64,000 nucleotides of DNA from Gymnopus androsaceus JB14 (GCA_009733575.1 ML769525.1:108874-172873); one strand, 5' to 3'; positions 36,918 through 47,882 are shown, counted from the stretch's first letter. Notes: generated from the letters alone by a model not told the origin. Made by a program: numbers and translations.

Positions 36918-38973
36918 ATGACTCCAGAAGAAACACAGGAGATTTTTGCTATAGGAAATGCAAACTATCAAAATATTGCCAACTCCATATGGCTCTGCAT
37001 CTTACAAGGTGGGTTGGCCAAGCGAATGTTCCAGACCCGGAGCCTTGCATGATAACATTTCCTCTGTTTATAGGGATATATTCTCTAGCTTTTGCTATTG
37101 GCCTTTGCATTTATTTGTGAGTTGTACTGAGTTGGCGTCTTGCAATGCAGCAGCCTTGACATAGGTATTACAGAGACAAGCAGCACAAAGCTCAGGTGCT
37201 CGCAAAGAAAATAACGATATGGATGCATGTTATTACCGCTGTTATGGTTACCTTGTTTTTCTCGTCCTACCTATTGCAGAACTTTATCATCTTGAAAGAT
37301 GAACTTATAGTGTCCCTGCCGAGTGGGCTCATGAGCCAAGTAGCTGTATCATACTCAGGGCTGGACCTAGCAGGAGAACGGATTCAAAATTGGACAAGCT
37401 CCATTATTGTGAGTTCGAGGCTAGGCTGTATGTCTTGAGTCTAACTTCCCCATTTCAAAGAATCTGATTGGTGATGGAACTATTGCATGGAGAGCTTGGG
37501 CACTGTGGACAACCTATGACACCAGTCTTGTTGACAAATGATGACAATTGTCGGTTTTAACTTATTCTACAAATTACTACAGTTTGTAATACACCTAAAT
37601 ACAGCCTAACCACGGTGATGTAATGTAGTTAAATTACATTACAGAATTTACATGCGCCTGATGGTAAAGCGGTATTCTCAGCTACGAAATTAGCCATGTG
37701 TGATGAATTACATACCTGTCGATGAGCGTTCGAATCATTGATGTGTACAATTTTAAGTATTTTTTATTTTTCTTTCTATGCAATGCCGTGGCTAGCTCTC
37801 GTTAGGGTTCGCCCTTCGGGCGAACCCTAACATAAGAGAGCTAGTCCGGCATTGCCAAACATGCTGGGTTAGCGGTTAGGGGTTGGGGCTAGGGTTAGGG
37901 GTTTCCGCCTATCGAAATAAGCGCAAACGAGGCTTTAGAGTGCCTGCCGACGACTTCCCGGCCCGGGGGACCCCCGAGCGCAGCGAGGGAGGGGAGGGAA
38001 GCGGAGGCAGGCCCGAAGTTTGCGCGCCGAATACAGTACTAGTGATATAATAGTAATTGATGGTATTTACAACTGTAATAATTTGTAGAATAAAGTAAAA
38101 CCTACAATTGTAATCATTTTTGTATACAAGATCTGTGTCTGGGGCTCCTGTGGATGGACAACAAAGCGATTAAATGGTTATTGATCTTTTTAATGTTGGC
38201 AGATGTTGGTATGTTTATCAACTCACCCACAGATGAGTTTATGCTGAGCAGCAATCAGGTCTAATCTTTGCAGACACTAGTCTGCTGACAGCAGCCAGCA
38301 TAAATATCCGGCCAACTTCCATTCTGATTCTTAACTGGGTTTACATTTTTGTGGGGTTGCTTGTAAATATAACAGCAACATCACTCATAGCTTATCGAGC
38401 ATGGTAAGTACTAAGATATTGTCTCCTGATAAATTCCTCCATTTGTAATTTGTGACTTTCAGGATTCATCACAAATCATTCAAAGGCCTTTCAGTACAAC
38501 AAAGGAAAACAGTGGCTTGGAGAATACTGCTTCTTCTTGTAGAATCTGGTGCAATTTTTGCACTAGTACAAGTGAGTGCTGTAGTTGTTGGCACAAACTA
38601 TAGATCACTTAAATATAACAGGTACTCAACATAATTCTTGGTTCATTAGATGTGAATGCACAGGAAGGCTCACCTGTGGATAATGCAGTAACTTACATTG
38701 CACTTCTTTACTATTATGTTGCGGTATGAGACTTGCCATACACCATACTTTGAATGAATGTCTTACTCATTGCTCTTAATTCCCTAGGCTCTCAATCCAC
38801 TTGGCATTCATATTTTGGTCCAAACTCAAAATACGTATGAGTATATTTTTCACCTTGATGAGCTTCCCTCATTGAGTCAAGCTACCATCAGTGGGACTCT
38901 CATGGAAGGTTCCCCTGCAGACACTTTGCAGTCTCCAATACAGGACACTCCTACAGGTCATGGGACCAATTAA
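36918..38973 (+). CDS. Basidiomycete-type seven-transmembrane protein, interrupted by a mobile element
   Basis: Predicted integral-membrane protein of the 7TM kind expanded in mushrooms; ligand and role unknown. ATG at 36918: MTPEETQEIFAIGNANYQNI, then after introns helices GIYSLAFAIGLCIYL, ITIWMHVITAVMVTLFFSSY, FLIGDGTIAWRAWALW, KWLLIFLMLADVGMFI, ILNWVYIFVGLLVNITATSL, RILLLLVESGAIFALVQV and YIALLYYYVAALNPLGIHIL. The cytosolic tail is Ser/Thr/Asp-rich and ends DTPTGHGTN, TAA at 38971-38973. A roughly 620 bp inverted-repeat element (37518-38139) lies between the segments encoding RAWALW and MDNKAIKW, which look adjacent in the ancestral exon. Unless it is spliced out, the gene is broken. Sequence is CpG-poor compared with neighbouring genes. 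Confidence 0.65.
37518..38139. mobile_element. Non-autonomous inverted-repeat element with tRNA-like promoter and telomere-like core
   Basis: Ends are imperfect inverted repeats of about 70 bp: the left begins GACACCAGTCTTGT and holds TTATTCTACAAATTA and ACAGTT; the right, reversed, begins GACACAGATCTTGT with the same later blocks. Inside are a palindrome TGTAATGTA/TACATTACA (37619-37643), a tRNA-like pair of Pol III boxes (TGGTAAAGCGG at 37662-37672, GTTCGAATC at 37728-37736), a nested hairpin at 37780-37855 with a perfect 14-bp-arm core, then TTAGGG-like repeats at 37867-37901 and a GC-rich CpG-rich block to 38030. There is no open frame. Flanking sequence is imperfectly repeated (GGGCACTGTGGACAAC on the left, GGGGCTCCTGTGGATGGACAAC on the right), a possible long target-site duplication. 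Superfamily not assignable. Confidence 0.6.
37780..37855. repeat. Nested hairpin with perfect 14-bp-arm core
   Basis: Outer arms GCAATGCCG...CTAGCTCTC pair with GAGAGCTAG...CGGCATTGC; the core is GTTAGGGTTCGCCC, loop TTC, GGGCGAACCCTAAC at 37801-37831. The arms include a telomere-like TTAGGG unit. Confidence 0.75.
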
Positions 38974-39105
38974 GAAGGATCTTATCAATGCACAGACATA
39001 TATGCAGTAGCTACCAGTTGCATTGCTATCTAAATTACAGTACTTAATGTTGAAAGAACTTAAATAGATCAGACTCTCAGGTGGTTTACAGTTGAACATA
39101 AGGAG

Positions 39106-39560
39106 TATGAGTGTCTTCAAGTCACTGCAATGTTTATGTTTAAGTATACCCAAGTACAGTGCAGCCTAGCTGACCAGTTCCTGATCTTGGCCTTGCTTCC
39201 TTTTGAGACATTGATGGCAGTAGCGGAAGCAGCAGCTAAATGGGGATTGAATTATGGTTTGGGAATGTGTTGCTTTCATCTCCTGTAACATCTTCAATTA
39301 ACATTCTATTGTGGCTGAGGAGATTTGCATGCGATTATCCAACGGAAATCCTACAAATTCCGGGAAAGTATGATTGTGACTTTCTGGTCGCTGCTGTGGC
39401 TCCTTAATTTGTCAAAATACCAATTGATGCGGTGGCTGGTTTGGGAGATTCTTCCAGAACCTGCGTCAAATGGGTGAGATTATTATGTCTGGAATTCTTG
39501 CCATTGATTGATCGAAATACTCAATCTAGAGCATCTACAGGGAAAAATGAATTTTTGCCC
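39106..39560 (+). pseudogene. Relic of a basidiomycete BTB-type protein
   Basis: Readable pieces are LADQFLILALLPFETLMAVAE with AAAKWGLNY, then in other frames YPTEILQIPGKYDCDFLVAA, IPIDAVAGL and CVKWVRL. This succession (LLPFE..MAVAEAA.K, P.E.L..A..HDY..L...AAP, P...VVA.L......WV.Y) resembles the region downstream of the BTB fold in a large family of mushroom BTB proteins. Stops and frame changes break it and the BTB fold itself is absent. Identification rests on memory of the family, so it is tentative. Confidence 0.4.
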
Positions 39561-40190
39561 TCCTTGAAGGCCAGAAAGTACTCACGGACCATGATGATTG
39601 TTCCAAGCGGCGAAAGGTTGTAAGACCTTTTCTGCGGCTGCAAATTGATAAATCAGATGAAATCGTCTTCATAGCGGCAAGGGGACACAAAGATAAGCTT
39701 GGTGTGCGAGATATTTATCGCAATGTAGTGGAGTACGTTAGCACGAACTATGGTGCAGATCGAGCATGGTGCAGATCTGCACTTGAAAAGTGGCAAAACT
39801 GCACATCGGACAAGCTCAAGCCGTTCCGGTTCCCTCATTAATATGAAAACCACTTACTTTGATGAGATTGTACATGATACGGCGTAGAAATGCAAATACA
39901 ATATGTAACAGACGTGGCGAAGCCACCGGATGGAAAGTTGCACGTCCTTTTGGTGAGCATTCCTAGCTTGATCAGACAAGGCAACTCCGACATAATCTTC
40001 TAGAATCCATCAATGGAAATTAGGACTCAATGGAGTTTGCGTTGTTTGTGCTGCAAATGAAATGAGACATGTATTAACAGAACCAAGAGATACACATAGG
40101 AGAACGCATACAGTAGGTAACACCCGCTCTGGAAGAGCAGTCGAATACGTCGTGGCAAAACGTCTCATCTATCCGCAGTCCTGGAGCACG

Positions 40191-41500
40191 TCAATGATGT
40201 AAATGCCCAGCGACGAAACGAATAACAGAGAAAGGCACGATATCAATTTTACCAAACCCTATTTGAGCGAAAGGATCGATGTACCATGCAGCCGAATACG
40301 TGAACCATGCTAATGTCCACGTATATCCAATGAATCTTTTCACTGAGAGAGGTATCGAGCGAGTATACCGATGCTCATTTGTTGCGTATGTGAAAAGGAT
40401 TTCAAAGACGATGGCAGAGGGTTGCATGATGAAGAATGGTAAAGACATTCCGATATGCTGCCAGCCGAGAGTGTAGTCCCCGAATGAGTGCATGATCGCC
40501 GAGATGAGGAACGCGACATGAAGTTCGATTATTAGGGACACGAGCGTACGCTTCGGAGCACCTAGTAGTTTTGCGATGGCTTTTCCTATAGAGACGCAGT
40601 GCTGAGCAAGTTATGAGTTGGGATATGGAAATAAGCTCGACGAGGTACTCACTCTTCTTAGCATCTGGTGCCAAGTTTTCCTAGAAATAGTGAACGATCA
40701 GATGATATACGGATCTACTAAACGAGCTCTTACCCCCACAAGTTCCTCACGCTATACGCATCGAACCAGCTCCCAAAGAAATCTGGCCAGTCTTCTTGAG
40801 ACGAATAGCCAAAAATGACGGCGCCAAGTGCAGCAAGATAGTAATGAAATCTAAGCGCTCCGTATGGGACGGCGAAGCATAGTACCATATACAAGACTTG
40901 ATGCAGATAGCTGTACGATCGTACAGTGGCATTGGGAAGAGGTTCACTGAAAAAGGGTATAGCCTGCATAGAGCATTGGACGATGTCCAGAAGCAGATAG
41001 GACGAAACTACGCGCCCAACTGTGCAGCACAAGAATAGAGATTGATTCATCCGTGATGGCGAAGGGACTCCAGGAACCTGTTTAGAGGGTCAGATTAGTC
41101 GGCTGAAGAGAATGCTACACACCTGATAATTCCAGCCAACGCCACGCAAAGTGAACGAAGCACAAAGACACCAGTATATCCTTTGCCACCTAGGTCGATC
41201 AACAATCTTGGTCTCGCCATCCGATCTGTGACGCCAGTCCAGAACTGGATCGACGAGAAACAAGAGATATAATGTTTTGAAGATATCCCCTCCTAATGTC
41301 GAGCCATTCGAATAGTCAAGCCATGTATCTCCCGTTCTTATCCCAATTCCCTGCAACAAATGGTTTATATACCACGCGAAAAACAAAAGCCTTGACCAGA
41401 CAGGCCATCTAAGTCCCAAAACGCAAGCCAATAAAATGGAGGGCCCGATGACGTATTTGAGAGAAAAAAAGAGCTTTTCAGGTGGAGGAGAGTTCTCCAT
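40191..41500 (-). CDS. Wax-synthase-like MBOAT acyltransferase 4
   Basis: ATG at 41500: MENSPPPEKLFFSLKYVIG, helices SILLACVLGLRWPVWSRLLF, TWLDYSNGSTLGGDIFKTLY, FLVDPVLDWRHRSDGE, RIYWCLCASFTLRGVGWNYQ; after an intron SSQEDWPDFFGSWFDAYSVR and NLWG, then WHQMLRR, a helix ELHVAFLISAIMHSFGDYTL with the presumed catalytic His, and a C-terminus YIDPFAQIGFGKIDIVPF ending HLHH at 40191. An in-frame Met at 41551 is possible but 41500 matches the other copies better. It is the most diverged of the four. It is divergent from the first GMC oxidoreductase with about 515 bp between start codons, so the two may be co-regulated. Confidence 0.85.
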
Positions 41501-41805
41501 GTTCGTTGGAAAAGGAAGAGGGGAGGGAGATAGCCTGATTTCGCTCCGCATTCAAAGCGCAGATCAAATGAAGACTCTTGTCAATGTCATGGAAGCTCAG
41601 CAAGTACACTAGGCGGATTTTGGAACGTACAGGTGAGAGTTCGGCTGTTCATACCTGTCACTGGAAGTTAAATTGCTTGTTAGAGTTTAAAAGTTGGCCA
41701 AAGTGGGGAAGAAAAGAAAAGTGTGGGACCCGGGCGCTCATCGACGTACCTCACCCACAGAATACTTTCCTCGTGATCGGAAGAAGTCTATTCGGAGGAA
41801 GCGCA

Positions 41806-41835
41806 CTCGAAGCGCGTCCTAGGACGCGCTTCGAG
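41806..41835. repeat. Perfect 30-bp palindrome, no loop
   Basis: CTCGAAGCGCGTCCT followed directly by its reverse complement AGGACGCGCTTCGAG. It lies in the divergent promoter between acyltransferase 4 and GMC gene 1, about 180 bp upstream of the GMC start. Confidence 0.85.
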
Positions 41836-41928
41836 ACAGAGATGACGGTCTTCGTCTGGTCTTCGTTTTATCGCCCGATGCTGAGACAGGCGAAATACTG
41901 CGAGATTTCGTTCTAATTCAATAAAGCA

Positions 41929-41970
41929 GCTGGCGGGTGCTATGGACGTAATCCTCGGGTCTCGGCGCGT
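41929..41970 (+). promoter_or_regulatory. Conserved promoter block of GMC gene 1
   Basis: GCTGGCGGGTGCTATGGACG, then TAATCCTCGGG and a GGCGCGT tail, 88 bp upstream of the ATG. The same block stands 91 and 94 bp upstream of GMC genes 2 and 3. Conservation here exceeds that of nearby intergenic DNA, so it is a candidate regulatory site, although recent duplication alone could also explain it. Confidence 0.5.
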
Positions 41971-42016
41971 ATACTTATGAAGGCTGAACAGAGACTCCCA
42001 CCCTCACTCGCTCACA

Positions 42017-44297
42017 ATGCTGGTACACGCATTCCTTTCCATTGCACTTGCCACGCTTATAAGAGAAAGCGCCGGAAAGATTACCGCAAGTGTAGGTGAG
42101 GTTAATCAAACCTATGATTTTGTCGTAGTCGGAGGTGAATTTAGTCCCATTCCGAGCACTTTAACTACGTCTTACTGAATTTGCGTACATGTTTTAGGTG
42201 GTACTGCGGGGTTGGTCATAGCGAATCGTCTAACGGAGGAAGACTTTACAGTGCTGGTATTGGAAGCAGGTGGCGAGTGAGTTCTGGTAGTAATCTAAGA
42301 TTGCACGCATAGGTCACTGAGTCGGCCTAAATCATCTACAGCCACAGTCAGGATATGAACATCACTATCCCGTTCTTCTGTCAAAACGCTGCGCCATTTA
42401 CCGAGTATGACTGGAACTACACCACGGTACCTCAGAACAACCTTGAGAACCGCGAACTTGTCTATCCGAGAGGGTTCCTTCTGGGTGGAAGCAGCTCAAT
42501 CAGTATGTTGTCTCATTACAGTTGTTCGAACACAGCTAAAACAGTGTCACTGCAGATTACATGGCTTACACTCGTGCTTCGAAGGAGGATTGGGACCTTT
42601 TTGAAACAGAAACTGGCGATGGAGGTTGGTCATGGGACGCAATACAAAAGTATATATTTAGGGTAGGTGGCGATTCTGGATTCCACTGTGGTGGTCTACA
42701 ATAACGCTTGTTGATACAGAACGAGAAGCTCACGCCGCCAGCGGACCACCGCAATGTCAGAGGCGAAATTAACCCGGCTATACATGGCCATCATGGGGTC
42801 AACAAGGACAGTCTACCAGGGTTTATTGACTCGTTTGATACGATGGTGATCCAGGTCTCCAATGAGCTTCCTGAAATCTTTCCATACAACTCTGATCCTA
42901 ATGGCCCAGTGAATCTTGGACTTGGTATGTAGCATCTTATTCTGCTCTGAGTTTTTCCATTTCGATGTCCCAACACCCACGATAGGTTGGGATCTGGGGA
43001 CTATGTTCAATGGGTCTAGAAGCAGTTCAGCTACTTCGTACCTTGCTCCACAGTTTGCATCACGTCAGAATCTGGATGTACTCATTGGTGCACGAGTCAC
43101 AAAGATTCTCCCTTCCCCGAACTCAACTGACCAGCGACCAAACTTTTCCGTGGTTGAGTTTCTTCACAATGGTGATGACTTATCTGTACAGTGATACATT
43201 CTTATCTGACTTGAGATTATAGGAATGAATCAGAACTGTCACTGCATCAAAAGAAATTATCTTGTCAGCTGGATCAATTAACACACCAGTAATCCTTCTA
43301 CACTCTGGTATTGGTGACACATCAGAGCTGCTTGCCATGAACATCACGCCTATTGTAAATGCAAGTTCTGTTGGGAAGAATCTTACAGATCATCCTATTG
43401 TTGGCAATACTTGGCTTGTCAACTCCACTGAAACATATGAAAGGTTCACTCGCAATGCAACAAAGTTGGCTGAATTGGTAGAGGAATGGAATAACTCACG
43501 AACAGGCCCACTGGTTGATACTGTTGTTAACCAGTTAGCATGGTTGCGTCTGCCAGATATTGACCCAGCTGAAGATCCATCTGCAGGACCCGATAGTGCT
43601 CATTTTGAATTACTGTTTGCTGTAAGTTCACCATCTATTGGTCATAGTCTTCTCCAAATGTTCAAATGCAATGTCTCCAGAATGGTGTGATTCTTACTGC
43701 GCCGCCTGCAGAAGGTAATTTCATGGGGATTTCGGCAGCTCTGGTTACGCCGACCTCCAGTAAGCTTCCCGGTATTATTTTCACCTTGTATGCTCACTCA
43801 GCACAACTAGGGGGCACTGTTACAATTAATTCCACCAACCCTCTGGATCCTCCGCTGATCAATCCAAACTTTTTGGATACAAAGTTCGACAAAAATGCAA
43901 TGCGCTCAGCTGTCCTAGCTGCAAGAAATTTTGCTGCAGCACCAGTTTTTTCTGACTACATCATTTCTTCCACCACAAACTCAACAACCGATGCTGAAAT
44001 CGATGCTTACATCCAATCAATGGCAGAATCAGTCTTCCATCCAGTGTCCACAGCTAAAATGTCACCTGCAGATGCTGAATATGGAGTGGTGGATCCAGAC
44101 CTCAAAGTCAAGGGTGTTACTGGACTGCGTATTGTCGATGCATCAGTTCTGGTAAGTATCGAGTCTTATAATCCTGATGATTCGATGTCTGACAGTGGCC
44201 TCTCCTCTTATAGCCACATATCCCAGCTGCCCACCCACAGGCTGTTGTATACATTTTTGCAGAAAGGGGTTCTGATCTGATCAAAGAGAGCTGGTGA
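42017..44297 (+). CDS. Aryl-alcohol-oxidase-like GMC oxidoreductase 1 (one-base break near 43234)
   Basis: Secreted FAD enzyme of the glucose-methanol-choline family; relatives oxidise aromatic alcohols and make H2O2 for lignin attack. ATG at 42017, signal peptide MLVHAFLSIALATLI; YDFVVVGGGTAGLVIANRL binds FAD, VLEAGG ends the Rossmann unit, RGFLLGGSSSIN is GMC signature 1 (Asn restored by splicing at 42502), GSINTPVILLHSGIG is signature 2. The catalytic pair is His in FHPVSTAKM and His in PHIPAAHPQ. Many N-glycosylation sites (NATK, NNS, NSTE). At 43231-43240 it has CAGAACTG where copies 2 and 3 have one A fewer or equivalent; the extra base shifts the frame between exon TVTASKE and its upstream exon. 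Ends KESW, TGA at 44295-44297. About ten introns. Likely a sequence error or young pseudogene. Confidence 0.85.
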
Positions 44298-44723
44298 ACG
44301 ACATTTGAGTTGGTCACATCATGTAAAGGTTCTATCTCCCGGAATATGCAGCATATTTGAACGTATTGTTCATGATTAACACCGTGCGGCGTGACCGCCT
44401 ACTTTTCCAGTTTCATACCCAATCTAGACTGCAATTCTCTCGACTACAGATTTTCAGACCTATTCCTGATTATCCAGGCTTCATCATAGGACTCGCGTCG
44501 ATACAGAGCGGTTTTGTCTAGTTCTTGGTTTCAAACGTTCTCTATACCTTGTGACGTCATGACGTCTATATGATACTGTGCCCGAGGCGGCGAGTGCGAA
44601 ACGCGAGGGGAGAGTCGATGCGTCCCCATCAAAAGACGAATCCTGTCAAGAGCTGCTGTCAAAGCTGTAACTTTGCAATGATCCTCCTATCCTTATAAGG
44701 ATTAGAGCCGAAACTGGGAGACA

Positions 44724-44765
44724 GCTGGCGGGTGCTATGGACGTAGCCCTCGGGCCCAGCGTGCG
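44724..44765 (+). promoter_or_regulatory. Conserved promoter block of GMC gene 2
   Basis: GCTGGCGGGTGCTATGGACG, then TAGCCCTCGGG, 91 bp upstream of the ATG. In this copy and copy 3 a further block (CCTATCCTTATAAGGATTAG, with small changes) lies just upstream. Confidence 0.5.
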
Positions 44766-44814
44766 TTATATAGTACTTCACGAAGGCTAAACAGATCAAC
44801 CTTACTCGCTCACA

Positions 44815-47061
44815 ATGCTGGTACATGCATTTCTTTCCATTGCACTTGCCACGCTTATAAAAAAAAGTGTTGGAAAGATTACCGCAAGCATAGGCGAGGT
44901 CAATCAAACCTATGATTTTGTCATAGTCGGAGGTGAACTTCGTCCTATTCCGAGCACTATGTCCATGTCTTGCTGAACTTGTGGACACGTTCTAGGCGGT
45001 ACTGCTGGGTTGGTGATAGCGAATCGTCTGACAGAGGAGGACTTTACCGTGCTAGTATTAGAAGCAGGGGGCGAGTGAGTTTTTGGTCCTAATTCTTGCG
45101 TGCATTACTGAGCTGGCTTAAATCTCTAGGCACAGTCAGGATATAAACATCGCTATCCCGTTTTTCTGTCAACAAGCCTCACCATTTACCGAGTATGACT
45201 GGAACTACACCACGGTGCCTCAGAGTAACCTCGAGAACCGCCAACTTATCTATCCGAGAGGGTTCCTTCTGGGTGGGAGTAGCTCAATCAGTATGGTATC
45301 TCATTACAATGGTGCAACCATATCTGAAATGTCACTCAGATTACATGGCTTACACTCGTGCTTCCAAGGAGGATTGGGACCTTTTTGCTACAGAAACCGG
45401 CGATGAGGGTTGGTCATGGGACGCCATACAAAAGTATATATATAAGGTAGGTGGCGATTCTGGATAGCCATGGTCCCTACATTAACTCGCACTTGTTGAT
45501 ACAGAATGAGAAGCTCACTCAGCCGGCGGACCACCGCAATACCACAGGCGAAGTTAACCCGGCTATACATGGCCATCATGGAGTCAACAAGGACAGTCTA
45601 CCAGGATTTATTAACTCGTTCGATAACATGGTTATTCAAGTCTCCAATGAGCTTCCCGAACTCTTTCCGTATAATTCTGATCCCAATAGCCCAGTGAATC
45701 TTGGACTTGGTATGTAGCATCTTGTGTATTCCGCTCCAAGTATCGACTTTCAACAATCGTAATAGGTTGGTTTTTGGGGACTATGTTCAATGGGTCTAGA
45801 AGTAGTTCAGCTACTTCGTATCTTGCTCCAAAGTTTGCATCACGACAGAACCTGGATGTACTCATTGGTGCACGAGTCACAAGGATTCTCCCTTCCCCGA
45901 ACTCAACTGACCAGCGACCAAACTTTTCCGTGGTTGAGTTTCTTCACGATGGTGATGACTTATCTGTACAGTGATACATTCTTATCTGACTTGAGATTAT
46001 AGGAATGAATCAGCGCGTTACCGCGTCAAAAGAAATCATCTTGTCCGCTGGATCAGTTAACACACCAGCAATCCTATTACACTCTGGTATTGGTGATGCA
46101 TCGGAGCTACTTGCCATGAACATCACACCTATTGTCAATGCAAGCTCTGTTGGGAAGAATCTTACAGACCATCCTATTGTTGCCAATTCATGGCTTGTCA
46201 ACTCCACTGAAACATTTGACGAGTTTACTCGCAACGCAACAAAGATATCTGAATTGGTAGAGGAATGGAATAACTCACGAACAGGTCCACTGGTTGATGC
46301 TCCTGCTAGGCAGCTAGCATGGCTACGTTTACCAGATATTGACCCAGCTGAAGATCCATCTGCAGGACCCAATAGTGCTCATCTTGAATTAGTCATCTCT
46401 GTAAGTTCATCACTGGCATTGGACATAGTCTTCTCCGAATGTTCACATGTAATGTCGCCAGAACGGTCTGATTGGTACTGTTCCTGCTGAAAATAATTTC
46501 ATGGAGATTTCAGGGGCAGTAGTTACACCAACCTCCAGTAAGCTCCCTGATATTATTTTCATCTTGTATGCTTACTCGGTAATACCAGGGGGCACTGTTA
46601 CAATTAATTCCACCAACCCTCTGGATCCTCCGCTGATCAATCCAAACTTTCTAGATACAGAGTTTGACAAAAATGCAATGCGCTCAGCCGTCTTAGCTGC
46701 AAGAAAATTTGCCACAGCACCAGTATTCTCTGACTACATCATTTCCTCCACTACAAACTCAACTACTGATGCCGAAATCGATGCTTACATCCAATCAGTG
46801 GCAGGATCACTCTTCCATCCAGTGTCCACAGCTAAAATGTCACCCACAAATGCTGAATATGGAGTGGTGAATCCAGATCTCAAAGTCAAGGGTGTTACTG
46901 GACTCCGTATTATCGATGCATCAGTTCTGGTAAGTATTAATACTCAGTGTTTGCCAAAAGCTTCATCTCTCTTTCAGCCACATATTCCGGCTGCACACAC
47001 ACAGGTCGCTGTATACCTCTTTGCAGAAAGAGGTTCCGATCTGATCAAAGAGAGCTGGTGA
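44815..47061 (+). CDS. Aryl-alcohol-oxidase-like GMC oxidoreductase 2
   Basis: Tandem paralogue of gene 1 with the same exon plan and no break seen. ATG at 44815 (MLVHAFLSIALATLI as in copy 1), FAD motif GGGTAGLVIANRL, RGFLLGGSSSIN with Asn-Tyr restored by splicing (intron GTATGG...CACTCAG), GSVNTPAILLHSGIG, catalytic His in FHPVSTAKM and in PHIPAAHTQ, end ERGSDLIKESW, TGA at 47059-47061. The exon before MNQRVTASKE joins cleanly from HDG. Differences from the other copies include VPAENN for VPAEGN and SVIPGG for SAQLGG near a surface loop. Secreted, probably N-glycosylated. Substrate cannot be read from the sequence. Confidence 0.9.
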
Positions 47062-47788
47062 ACGAAATCCGGATGCGACGTTCAAGTTGGTCAGATCATG
47101 TAGAGGTTCTATCTTCCCGGAATATATAGCATATGCTTTGAGCGTATCGTTCATGATTTACACTGCCTGTATTCCCAATTTCTCATACCGAATCTCATCA
47201 ATTTGGTGACTGCAATTCCCTCCGAGACTACAGATTTTCAGATCAAGTTCTGACAGACAAGTCGGGTTTGGGCATTTGCGCTTGCACCGATCCCATAATG
47301 ATAATCCTTCCCTTCTATTCCTGATCATCCAGGCTTCATCACCGAAATCTGCACAGGACTTGTGTCGAAACAAAGATGACGGTCTTCGTTTTTAGACGTT
47401 TTCTATACCTTGTGACGTCTGTATGATGCTCAGACGGTAAACAAACGCTGGGAGATGTGAGAGAAGAATCGATCCGTCAGTTGTTGTCAAAGCTATAATT
47501 TTGCGATATGAGCTCGAGAGATGAGAGACTAGACTCTAGCGTAGAACCCAATGCTTCGCCGTGCTGTGACACGTGTGACTTCTTTCTCTGCCTGCGCCTA
47601 GGCTGGCCTCTGCTGGCGTTGTCGCGTCGCACCAGCGCCAAGCGATGAATATGGATAGATCGTATAGGGCCGCGGGTCGGGATTTTACGTTGTACAATAG
47701 TATGGTAAACTTGTTGTTCAGAAACGGACCTTGATCGGTATCATCCTATCCTTGTAAGTATTAGAGCCGGAGAAACTGAGAGCCAAGA

Positions 47789-47830
47789 GCTGGCGGGTGT
47801 TATGGACGTAATCCTCGGGCCTTGGCGCGT
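47789..47830 (+). promoter_or_regulatory. Conserved promoter block of GMC gene 3
   Basis: GCTGGCGGGTGTTATGGACG, then TAATCCTCGGGC and GGCGCGT, 94 bp upstream of the ATG; preceded by a CCTATCCTTGTAAGTATTAG block shared with gene 2. Confidence 0.5.
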
Positions 47831-47882
47831 GTTGGCCATATACTCTACCTTGAACAAATACTCCCACTATCACTCGCTCACA

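Noticed and set aside
37659..37736. Functional tRNA gene
   Set aside because: A- and B-box-like motifs are present but no acceptor stem or anticodon arm can be folded.
37867..37901. Telomere or subtelomere from TTAGGG-like repeats
   Set aside because: Only a few degenerate units inside a bounded inverted-repeat element, with ordinary genes on both sides.
42502..42600. Loss of the conserved Asn in GMC signature 1 (reads SSSIS unspliced)
   Set aside because: Splicing GTATG...CAG joins SSSI to NYMAYTRA, restoring the Asn in all three copies.
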